This document shows positions 1-7,340 of a stretch of 10,334 nucleotides of DNA, piece by piece. The stretch's first letter is position 1. Every line of letters starts with the position of its first letter. This stretch comes from Podila epigama. Lineage: Eukaryota > Mortierellomycota > Mortierellomycetes > Mortierellales > Mortierellaceae. The notes beneath the pieces are model-generated. The model was not told where the DNA came from, searched no databases, and saw nothing but the letters and a program-made list of their open reading frames with translations. A program made the translations under genes and the position numbers. The stretch lies in the NCBI GenBank assembly GCA_015679605.1, contig JAAAVE010000781.1:3307-13640 (forward strand). The letters run 5' to 3'.

Positions 1-58
1 CGTATGATATAAATGACCATGTAGTGTTTTTTGACGGTGTCATTTTAATGAATTTTAC

Positions 59-451
59 CTGTTTATTGACAGGTTCGCTGATTTCCGTCCAGAGAACACC
101 TTATTCTGAAGAGCTGCATAGACACATCCTTGATAATAATTCTCGAGCCATTCGAGATTATGATTGCATGTACTCTCAAATTCCTCGAGTCGATCTTCTT
201 TTAGCTTCTGGATGGTCCGTCGTTGGACAACTGGCCAGGGTAAACTCCGGGTTGAACCAGGTGTTGATGACTTTGATATTTCCTTTGATTGCCGTTTAAT
301 GTTCATTTGCAGGATACACTACACCACTGAAAGTAAAGGATTAGGCGGATTGAAAATCTGGGATGTAGGGATGCGTGATTAGGATATGAGTAGATTTGTT
401 CCAAATTTTACATGTGGTCTGTTTGTCTACTTGGCCACCAAAACGAGACAT
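59..451 (-). CDS. Hypothetical protein, 5' part of a gene truncated by the left window edge
   Basis: This is a tentative minus-strand gene that I do not recognise. The better-supported exon runs from 318 or 306 down to 59. Its translation is charged and helix-prone, with a Lys/Glu-rich stretch (QRRTIQKLKEDRLEEFE) followed by aromatic residues (NLEWLENYYQG). It ends at a good donor, CAG|GTAAAA, with GT at 58-57. No acceptor AG follows before the edge, so the intron and the rest of the gene lie outside the window. The start is uncertain. One option is the ATG at 306. The other is a 21-nt first exon at 451-431 (MSRFGGQ), joined by a 112-nt intron (430-319, donor GTAGAC, acceptor GTAG) to an exon starting at 318. 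The second option gives an intron of typical length for this window, but its donor is weak. No conserved domain is visible. The gene would be transcribed divergently from nudC. Confidence 0.4.
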
Positions 452-592
452 CTCTCTATTCTCGCAATTAAGGGCCGCTCTATTCATCTCATAGAATGTT
501 TAGGAAAATCCGTTAATTGTTGCTCAAATAAGCAAACAGAAGAAGCAAAGTACATTCTTTTTTTTTTTTTTTACATTTCCACATCTTCAAGC
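452..592. promoter_or_regulatory. Probable shared divergent promoter and 5' leader of nudC
   Basis: This short spacer lies between the tentative minus-strand start at 451 and the nudC ATG at 593. It holds a run of 15 T (558-572) ending 20 nt before the nudC ATG. Such pyrimidine/T tracts are common in fungal core promoters and leaders. No clear TATA or CCAAT box stands out. If the minus-strand gene really starts at 306, the shared region is about 286 bp. The divergent role is inferred from gene orientation only. Confidence 0.4.
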
Positions 593-1787
593 ATGTCCGA
601 CAAGGTTGAATACGATTCATTGAGTCCCGAGGAAAAGGCTAAATTCGATGCTGCTGCAGCCAAGAGGGAGGCTGAGGAGCAAGCTGGTAAGCTAAGCACA
701 TGATGTTCTTTGTCATTATTATTTTTCTCAAGATGAATTCTAATAGTCGAAATATGCACCTTTTTTTTATAATATAAGCACTGCCATACAAGTGGAAGCA
801 GAGTCTCGGTGATGTGGATGTTACGATCGAGGTTCCAAAGGGAACGCGTGGAAAGGATGTCATTGTTGAGATCAAGAAAAAGTCTCTCAAGGCCGGTCTG
901 AAGGGTCAGACTCCCATTATCGAGGTATGTAGATAATAGTCGTGCCCTAGTATCGAGTGTCCGAATGATGACACAAGCGAACCATGTACAGTACATGGAC
1001 TGACATGATTATGAACACAATCGTCCATGTCATCTTCTTTTAGGGCCAACTTTCCAAGGAAGTGAAGCTGGAAGACTCGACTTGGACCTTGGACGACCAA
1101 AAGGAGATCAACATCCATCTGGAAAAGGTCAAAGGAAACGAATGGTGGAAGTCCGTCATTGAAGGACATCCTCAGGTCGATACGGCAAAGATCACACCCG
1201 AGAACTCACAGCTGAGCGACTTGGACGGCGAGACGCGTGGCATGGTCGAGAAAATGATGGTAATGGGACCTGTCTTTCCATCAAGACATTCTTGTAAAAT
1301 GCTTGAACAAAATAACATGAATCACCACTTTCAAGCTCTAACATATGGATGCCATGTTTTTTTCCTATCTTCTGTGTTGTGTTACAGTTTGACCAGCGTC
1401 AAAAGGCTGCAGGCAAGCCAACTAGCGACGATATCAAGAAGGCCGAGGCTTTCCGCAAATTCCAGGAAATGGTATGGGACTCTTGAGTAACAGGTATAAC
1501 TAGGAATCCGTTGACTTGACACATGATCTAACACTTGTTTTTCAATTGCTTTTTATCTTTTGTTTTTTCTTTTTCTTTTTTTCCTCCAACCATGGTCACT
1601 TTGGTCACAATAGCACCCTGAGATGGACTTTAGGTATGTTGAAAGCAAAAAGAGCATCATGATTCATGCTGATGATAACCGTCTACAATGCTTGCAAAAC
1701 ATGACAAACATGAATGAAAAACCAAGAACAGAAAAGACTAACACATCCTCATAACATCCTCAATATAGCAATGCTAAAATGGGATAA
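593..1787 (+). CDS. nudC: NudC-type nuclear migration protein (CS/p23-domain co-chaperone)
   Basis: Exons are 593-686, 779-924, 1044-1259, 1388-1471, 1614-1633 and 1769-1787, giving 192 aa. All introns are GT-AG with donors GTAAGC, GTATGT, GTAATG, GTATGG and GTATGT. The product is a NudC co-chaperone, which in fungi and animals works with LIS1 (NudF) and Hsp90 to support cytoplasmic dynein and nuclear positioning. Residues 1-32 are a short acidic/Lys-rich helix. Residues 33-121 form the CS (p23-like) domain, opening with LPYKWKQSLGDVDV and containing GLKGQTPIIEGQL and NEWWKSVI. The conserved NudC tail follows: PENSQLSDLDGETRGMVEKM, FDQRQKAAGKPTSD and HPEMDFSNAKMG. The length fits the compact fungal NudC (about 200 aa); animal proteins carry an extra N-terminal coiled-coil region. 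I chose the ATG at 593 because the frame upstream translates a poly-T tract as poly-Phe and adds no conserved sequence. The last two coding exons are only 20 and 19 nt. Confidence 0.97.
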
Positions 1788-1811
1788 TTTTTTTTTCTTT
1801 TTTGTTACGGG

Positions 1812-1817
1812 AATAAA
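1812..1817 (+). terminator. Poly(A) signal AATAAA of nudC
   Basis: A canonical AATAAA hexamer lies 25 nt past the nudC stop codon (1785-1787) and after a T-rich stretch, as expected for a very short 3' UTR. It is the first AATAAA on the plus strand after the stop. Further AATAAA copies occur in the A-rich patch at about 2239-2261 and could be used as distal sites. Confidence 0.55.
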
Positions 1818-2108
1818 GTGATTTTTTTCATTAGTTGGTAGCAGTATTTTAAAGCGGCAAAAAATATTGGAAGGTGGAGTGTCGTGTCAGACCAGAGCAC
1901 TAACCTATAATGTAAAGTGGTGGGGAAAGTTTGGGATGAAGGGGAGGAGGAGTAGGGTGGGTTTGTTTGGTAAGAATTAATTGATTTTTGGTGATAACGA
2001 TATGAGGATTGCCATGACATTGCGACTATGCCTTTTCCCCTTTCTTTTCACTCTCCAAGTCTCTCTCTTTTTTTTTGTCACCCTCTTTCCTTCTTTCTTT
2101 CTTTTTTC

Positions 2109-2133
2109 TTTTTTTTTTTTTTTTTTTTTTTTT
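2109..2133. repeat. Homopolymer T25 tract
   Basis: A run of 25 T on the plus strand sits within a wider C/T tract between the two convergent genes. It lies about 320 nt past the nudC stop and about 270 nt past the kinase stop. The length is likely to be polymorphic and prone to sequencing error. Confidence 0.9.
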
Positions 2134-2344
2134 CCTTAGTCTTTCTCTCTCCTCTACCAAACACGCAGCATGCTGTAAACATGGTGGTGAATGATGGAGA
2201 ATAGAAAGAATCACGCAAGTATCAACATTTGGAAAAAAAAAATAAAAAATAAAAAAATAAAGAGACTTGGGGAATGTCTCTGACTGAAAGGAGATAGAAA
2301 TGGAGAGATGAAGCAACAGAGAAAAGAGGCAAGAGAAAGACATA

Positions 2345-2369
2345 GCAAAGCAAAGCAAAGCAAAGCAAA
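2345..2369. repeat. (CAAAG)n pentanucleotide microsatellite
   Basis: Five consecutive GCAAA/CAAAG units lie directly downstream of the casein kinase stop codon, in its 3' UTR. On the mRNA (minus) strand they read as CTTTG repeats. Confidence 0.9.
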
Positions 2370-2406
2370 AAGTCAAGGATGATCAGCGAGAGTGAGGGGT
2401 CATGGT

Positions 2407-4769
2407 TCATCTACGGCACGTACTACAGGTGATGACGCCAATGAGCTTGTTCCAGAAACCCTTCTTCTTCTGGCTGCCTTCGGGGAGCTGTCCATCATCG
2501 CGAATGTTGTTTCCGTTGGCAGGTGCAGTGCGGTTGTAGGCATTGTCGCGCAGCAGGTCCTGTTCGGTCGCACCAGTGGGCAGTGCGCGCGGGTTGCTGT
2601 GCTTGTGCTTCAATTTGGAGTTGCTGTGCATGAGTGCTGATGGCTGTTGGACACCGCCATGTTGTCTCTGCTGGTGCGCATCGCGTCCGTGACGGTCTGT
2701 CTGATGACGGTTTCCAGAGGCATGGAGAGGGTTGGAGGAGTATTGTTGAGAGGCCGAATGCATCTGTCCATCATCGCCATATGTCATGCCACCCATGGTC
2801 TATGGGAGACGGTATATTTTATCTTGTTAATTTGGATACTTTTTTTCTTTTCTTCATCCTTCTTGGAGGTAAAGACAACAGTGAGGGCACTAGGGGTAGC
2901 AATATTGATAGCATTTGTGACAATGAAGTGACAAAACGTGAAATAGACTTTTTGGGTCACTTACATCCATCTCGGATTCCCAGCCCTTGCCATTGTTCAA
3001 TAACATCCAGTCATAGATGCCGTCTTCAACCTCATTCATGCTCTTCAACGCCTTTGTGAACAAGTCTCGCAAAAAATCGTAGTCAGGTGTCTCTTCAAAG
3101 GACAACTTGCGAACATAGTTGAGGTAGATACCAAACTCCTCTACATGAAAAAAGGTCATGCGAGTCAAAAATGAAAAAGTCAGCAAAGGTCAGCAAAGGT
3201 CAGCAAAAGTCAACAAAAAAAAGTCAAATAAAAAAGTCAAATGAAAAAAGTCAAAAAGTAAAGATGACAAGTCAAAAATGAACATCATACCAGGGAATCC
3301 TTCGCACAGCTCCTTGATGGGTGTCGACTGCTTCTTTTCGCCAATCTTTTCGTACTTTTGTTTGTTGGTAGCGGCTTTCAATCCTTGCCAGGGCAATCCT
3401 CCACGGAGGAAATACATAAAAACATGGCCCATGGCCTCCAAGTCATCGCGTCTCGATTGTTCTAAATAATCAAAAGTGACCAAGCAACCATGGAGTCAAT
3501 GCAAAATGGCAACAGAGAGAGAGAGAGTGTGTGTGTGTGTGTGTGTGACACACAGAGAAAGTCAACAAACAGAGATTTTAGTTGTCAACAGTAGAAAGAA
3601 CAGCAAGAAAAGAGAGCACTGAATGAAACAAAAGAAGAAAGAGATGGATATTTTACCTCGGCCCAAATGAGTGTTGATGCTCATATAACGAGCAGTTCCG
3701 CTCAAGCTCTTGCGTTCACGGTAAGGTATATGTTGCTTTGTCTTGGGATCGCGATACTGCTTGGCCATGCCAAAGTCGACTACATGGACCAGGTTGGCAT
3801 TCTTTGTATGGGGGCGACCGACCAAAAAGTTGTCTGGCTTGATATCACGATAAATCAAGTTTTTTTCGTGGATTGTCTGAATGCGGTAGAGCTAAGTACG
3901 ATTGGAGAGAAGTAGAAGAATGAAAATAAATCGATGTAAGGAAGAAGAAGCGTTTCATAAATATATGTCAAACATAAAAGAGTGCATGTAACACAATACA
4001 CATAAGGACGAGGAGAGACAGGAGAACAACATTCAATGACGAACCATTTGCTTTGCAACCATGACCACTGTCTTGATTGTAAACTTGCGTCCACACATAT
4101 CGAACAGGTCCTCGAGCGAAGGACCCAAGAGATCGATACACAAGATATTGTGAAGACCTTCCTGACCAAAGTAATAGGCATTCGGGATACCAGCTACAAG
4201 AGATCAAGTATATGATAAATGGGTTAGTATTCCTTTGTAATGATGGTCCTGTCGTCCTGGTGGAATGAGATGAGGCTATGGCACATGGAAAGAAAAAGAG
4301 AAATGAACCAAAAAAAGGACAAAAATGAAAAGAAAACCTACTTGATCCAGCCAAAATCTTGTATGTGCGATACTCATCGCGCAACTGGGGAGCATCACTT
4401 TTACGCGGTTCAAATTTGATGGCGACCTGCTGGTTGTTTAAAAGGTTGGTGCCTGTGAGAAAGGTGAGAAAGGTGAGAAAGGTGAAAAAGTATGAGAGAG
4501 AGAGAGTGCATATGTGTGAGTGAAGAGTTGAGTCAGAGCTAAATAGTATTCGCTTGCGTATTCACAGGGTGTCCATGTCTCAAGCATGTTTGCAAAGATA
4601 TAACGGTCAGTCCACATGACAGATGACAGACAGATAGATAGACAGACAGACAGACAGACTAACCTTCATAAATGATACCAAAGCTGCCTTCGCCAATCTT
4701 TTTGCCAACTCTGTAGTGCACGCCAACGACGTTCGAGGACGAATGAGTGCTGTGAGAACTGCTACTCAT
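2407..4769 (-). CDS. YCK2: Casein kinase I, membrane-anchored YCK-type Ser/Thr kinase
   Basis: Exons on the minus strand are 4769-4664, 4452-4342, 4193-4045, 3891-3657, 3461-3291, 3140-2965 and 2799-2407, giving 446 aa. The kinase domain spans about residues 19-300. It has the Gly-rich loop GEGSFG (26-31), the ATP-binding lysine in VAIK (K48), the catalytic loop YRDIKPDN (D138) and the DFG metal-binding Asp (D161). The CK1-specific segment HIPYRE, followed by [19 protein letters not shown], replaces the usual APE motif. Residues such as [13 protein letters not shown] and LPWQGLKA resemble yeast Yck1/Yck2 more than the Hrr25 type. YCK kinases phosphorylate plasma-membrane and vesicle substrates in sugar sensing, endocytosis and morphogenesis. 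The tail (317-446) is Gln/His/Asn-rich and ends [20 protein letters not shown]. Its basic-aromatic stretch and two cysteines suggest S-palmitoylation, as in Yck1/2, but here the cysteines are not the final residues. The N-terminal extension is only about 18 residues and Ser-rich. The symbol denotes the family; orthology to yeast YCK2 over YCK1 is not resolved. Confidence 0.97.
3179..3280. repeat. GTCAGCAAAG array and GTCAAA-type repeats in kinase intron 5
   Basis: This lies inside the intron at 3290-3141 of the casein kinase gene. Three near-perfect copies of a 10-mer, GTCAGCAAAG (3179-3188, 3189-3198, 3199-3208 with one change), are followed by degenerate AGTCAA-A(n) units up to about 3280. 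The array fills about two thirds of the 150-nt intron. On the transcribed strand it reads CTTTGCTGAC. Confidence 0.85.
3513..3547. repeat. Compound (GA)n(GT)n microsatellite in kinase intron 4
   Basis: About seven GA units are followed by about ten GT units within the intron at 3656-3462 of the casein kinase gene. On the pre-mRNA this reads (AC)n(TC)n upstream of the acceptor at 3463-3462. Confidence 0.9.
4455..4508. repeat. 9-bp GTGAGAAAG tandem repeat plus (GA)n, kinase intron 1 acceptor
   Basis: Four tandem copies of a GTGAGAAAG-like unit abut the acceptor of kinase intron 1 (AG at 4454-4453), followed by a (GA)n run to about 4508. On the pre-mRNA strand the unit reads CTTTCTCAC, so the tandem array itself forms the polypyrimidine tract before the splice site. 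Confidence 0.85.
4621..4659. repeat. (GACA)n/(GATA)n tetranucleotide microsatellite in kinase intron 1
   Basis: An interrupted run of GACA and GATA units begins just inside the donor end of kinase intron 1 (GT at 4663-4662). It is a simple repeat with no evident function. Confidence 0.9.
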
Positions 4770-5240
4770 GCTGGATTGTATTCAAGTGAAATTGTCGGGG
4801 GGAAACGGTGGCGTGTTGTTCAAGAGTGAGAAACGGCAAAAAAAAAAGGAAAAAAGGAGCGAGATTGTTAGTTCAAGTACGATTGAACGCTCGTTATGAT
4901 AACCCTCTTGTTTGTAAACAATTCATGTTCAGTATGTACATGAAAGTAAATTCGCTTTGTACAAATGTATGTATGAATGTAAAAGCGTGAGTGTTGTGTG
5001 AGTGTGAGTGTGAGTGTGTAAGAGAGATGGTCAAGATAGAAGGAGAGAAGGAGTTTAGATAGGGAGAGAGAAAAAAATAAAAAATAAAAAATAAAAAAGA
5101 GTCAAGGAGAAAGAAGAAGTGATGCTTGTTGTTGGTGACCAAAAGATTGATTTTGTGATGACATGACATGTCATGCATCATGTGTTTATATCAAGTCATC
5201 CATCCATGCAACCATGCAGCCATGCAGCCATACATTCACA
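4770..5240. other. 5' flank of the casein kinase gene, no gene seen
   Basis: This gene-free stretch lies immediately upstream of the kinase start. On the kinase sense strand it is pyrimidine-rich with T tracts, as often seen in fungal leaders. It contains a GTGTGA-type repeat (about 4985-5021), an AAATAA repeat (5070-5098), a perfect 14-bp palindrome (5162-5175) and CCATGCAG octamer repeats (about 5204-5233). The kinase promoter probably lies here. I cannot place a transcription start. Confidence 0.6.
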
Positions 5241-5645
5241 ACGTTTTCTTGTTCTTGACACCGAAATGGAAAAGGAAGAAGCAAGAAGCAAGAAGCAAGT
5301 AAAGAAAGTAAGAAAAAAAAGCGGTGTGTGCCCAATAGCTTAAAAGGGACGAGAAAGAGAGCGAATAAAATGGTGAGGGAAATAAAGGATACGCCTGTTG
5401 GATATAAGACAATGCTGAAAATATCCGAAGAGAAAAAGAAAAAGAAAAAAAGAAAAGAAACGCGGGCAGCACCAATAAAAATAAAAGACTGGTTCAAGGT
5501 GGATGTGATTGTGATGTGCGCGGTGTGAATGTGTGAAGTATGCGTGTGAATGTGTTTCTGACTATGTGCATGCAAATGTGTGAATGTGTTTGAATTCGTT
5601 TAGGGAAAACGAAGAAGAAGACAAAAAAAAAAAAAAAAATTCAGT
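5241..5645. other. Gene-free purine-rich region with short tandem repeats
   Basis: I see no gene here. It holds a 7-bp AGAAGCA repeat (about 5275-5300), an A/G tract (about 5430-5462), GTGTGAAT-type repeats (about 5520-5592) and a run of 17 A (5623-5639). Open frames on either strand translate these repeats (poly-Lys/Arg on plus; poly-Phe/Ser/His on minus) and show no conserved domain. Confidence 0.65.
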
Positions 5646-6370
5646 TTCCGTCCTCCTTTTCACCCCCTGTGTCACTCGAGGATGTTATGGCTGTTGGGGA
5701 AGGGTGCAAAGAACAAGAGATTGAGAGTCTGAGTGTGTGATGGATGGCAACAACAAGAAGAGGAGTAAGGGGAGAAGATGGGGGATAACGCTTCGCGTTT
5801 GAGAAGGAGATGGTTGTGGATGCAAATACACATATGGGATGGGATGAGATGGGATGAGATGGGATGGGAAGGGATGGGGTAGGATGGAAAGAGACATGGA
5901 TTGGATTGAAATGGATGAAGATAGAGATCAGTCATGATGGTAGGATCAAGTTGATAGGAGAAATGTACCTGGTGATTTTTTTTTGTTATATGTACCTGGT
6001 GATGAGGGATGAAGGATGGTGATGAAGAGAGATCTGTGAGATGAGGATGGATGGGATATATATGGATGGATAGATGGGTGGATAGGTAGTAGATAGATAT
6101 GGTGAGAAAGGTGGCAAAGAGGAGAGATGAGGTGAGATGAGGTAAGATGAAAGGGATGAGAGAGTGAGATTAGGGACGGAAAGGATGGGAGGGAGGGATG
6201 GAAAGGATGGATGGGATGGGATGGATGGAAAGGATGGATAAGATGGAAGAGATGGATGTAAAAGATGAAAGGTGTGGGATTTGAAAAAGAGAGATGAAAG
6301 AAAAGAAGGAGAAGGGAAAAAAAGAAAGAGAGAAAAATGAGCGTTGCACTGTCAAAAGGGTTTTGCATGG
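5646..6370. repeat. GGATG/GGGAT minisatellite block
   Basis: About 700 bp of plus-strand purine-rich sequence is built from degenerate GGATG, GGGATGAGAT and GAGATGAGGT units, densest at 5834-5893 and 6030-6255. The minus strand therefore reads as long CATCC/CCATC arrays, giving apparent open frames rich in His-Pro-Ser that are repeat artefacts. A 14-bp direct repeat (5963-5976 and 5990-6003) interrupts the block. Confidence 0.8.
5861..5879 (+). other. Candidate G-quadruplex motif
   Basis: Four G-tracts of at least three G are separated by two-base loops (AT, AA, AT): 5861-5863, 5866-5868, 5871-5873 and 5876-5879. This meets the usual G3N1-7 rule with very short loops, which favour stable parallel folds. 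It sits about 1.1 kb upstream of the casein kinase start, on the strand opposite to its mRNA. Confidence 0.6.
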
Positions 6371-6708
6371 GATTTCTGCGTTACTGTGTGTGTGTGCTAT
6401 CTATCTATCAATCCATTTTGATCTGAATGGTATTTTGACTTTTTGACTTTTTGACTTTTCGACCCCAACCAAGAAATGAAAACAAATGAAAACAAATGAT
6501 ACCCCAACCCACAAAATAAAACGGTGGTCCTATATCTTTGCACCATGTCCATATTCATCCATGTTCATACATGCATTCAAACACGTATGGTAGGCAGCTT
6601 GACTGGTGTCATGCAATGGAGCGGAGTGAGAGTGGAGTTCAGAGTGCGAGACAGTTGAACCATCAACAGGCAATGGACAATGGGCATGGCATTCATTGAA
6701 CATGGACA
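6371..6708. other. Intergenic stretch with short direct repeats, no gene seen
   Basis: No coding region is recognised. It contains (GT)n then (CTAT)n at about 6385-6410, three to four TTTTTGAC octamers (6432-6462) and a 10-bp AAATGAAAAC repeat (about 6475-6498). A mixed-composition stretch at 6500-6700 gives no domain when translated in any frame. Confidence 0.6.
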
Positions 6709-6766
6709 CAGCAACAGTAACAACAACAACAGCAACAGTAACAACAACAACAGCAACAGCAACAGC
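6709..6766. repeat. CAG/CAA/AAC array with 21-bp period
   Basis: Two copies of a 21-bp unit (6709-6729 and 6730-6750) made of CAG, CAA, TAA-containing and AAC trinucleotides are followed by further CAGCAA units. On plus it can be read as Asn/Ser repeats and on minus as poly-Leu or poly-Cys, depending on frame. No flanking conserved coding sequence was found, so I treat it as a non-coding repeat. Confidence 0.85.
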
Positions 6767-6889
6767 ATGACATTGGATGCATCGCATAGGACAGTGAGCA
6801 ACAAAGGACATGGGCCAATGTCAACCCCCCCATTGTATTTATATTCGCGCCATGCCATGTTAAAGATGACCCAAAAGTCTTTTCACTCA

Positions 6890-7125
6890 AACATCATGAC
6901 ATTTTATGATGTCTTACCAATACCATGTCATATCATGTCATGTCAACGTCCATGTCCATGTCCATGTCGTATCCATATCCAAGACAATGTCATACCATGT
7001 CAATGTCAATGTCAATGTCCATGTCCATGTCATATCCAAGGCAATGTCCTACCATGTCAATGTCAATGTCAATGTCAATATCTATCATGTTGATGTTAAT
7101 GTCAATGTCAATGTCATGTCATACC
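6890..7125. repeat. ATGTCA/ATGTCC hexamer satellite with 57-bp higher-order unit
   Basis: About 235 bp consists almost wholly of ATGTCA, ATGTCC and CATGTC hexamers. Within it a 57-bp unit is duplicated: 6975-7031 and 7032-7088, each starting ATATCCAAG. The first 45 positions match at 43, and the last dozen diverge. All three plus frames are open because the hexamer contains no stop in any of them, giving Met-Ser, Val-Asn/His or Cys-Gln/Pro dipeptide runs. Confidence 0.9.
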
Positions 7126-7340
7126 ATCTCAATAGGGATCCGTTTGGTGAGAGACGACATTCCGGTGCCAACTAAGCAACTCTTCTTTTTCTCTTTTTAA
7201 TAAACATTAAGTCCAGCCAGCCCAGCTTGAGATTGGCTGGGATAACCCGTGTCTTGTCTGCGTTCTATCATTCTGTTCATTACGATTGCTGAACGGATTA
7301 CCCATGTGCGCAAGGTGTGTGTGTGTGTGTGTGTGTGAAT
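7126..7340. other. Short non-repetitive stretch between repeat arrays
   Basis: Mixed-composition sequence ends in a (GT)11 run (7315-7336). It contains a small hairpin candidate in which CCAGCC (7217-7222) pairs with GGCTGG (7235-7240). It also has a T-rich patch with AATAAA at 7199-7204. No tRNA-type internal promoter boxes and no credible gene were found. Confidence 0.5.

Larger units (their letters stand above)
1788..2406. other. Convergent 3' intergenic region of nudC and the casein kinase gene
   Basis: No gene is visible here. The region separates two converging stop codons and so holds both 3' UTRs. It contains a long polypyrimidine stretch on the plus strand (about 2034-2155) with an uninterrupted run of 25 T (2109-2133). 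An A-rich patch with several AATAAA motifs (2232-2262) follows, then a pentanucleotide array (CAAAG, about 2345-2369) ending 38 nt past the kinase stop. The minus-strand reading frames across it translate only homopolymers (poly-Lys/Arg, poly-Phe) and are not credible genes. Confidence 0.8.

Noticed and set aside
386-592. In-frame 69-codon N-terminal extension of nudC
   Set aside because: It translates a T15 tract as poly-Phe, shows no conserved sequence, and the protein from 593 already has the usual fungal NudC length.
2026-2376. Minus-strand ORF with poly-Lys/Glu/Arg
   Set aside because: It is the translation of T25 and C/T tracts in the convergent 3' region and has no domain.
5946-6368. 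140-codon minus-strand ORF rich in His-Pro-Ser
   Set aside because: It arises from the GGATG minisatellite; periodic low-complexity sequence with no conserved motif.
6890-7125. CRISPR-like or regularly spaced repeat array
   Set aside because: The units are contiguous hexamers without unique spacers, and the genome is eukaryotic.
6680-7200. Three overlapping plus-strand ORFs with Asn/Ser, Met-Ser and Val-Asn runs
   Set aside because: The hexamer and CAA/CAG repeats are stop-free in all plus frames, so openness carries no coding information.
7140-7260. tRNA or small pol III RNA gene
   Set aside because: No A-box or B-box-like sequence and no cloverleaf could be formed; only a 6-bp hairpin and T-rich ends.
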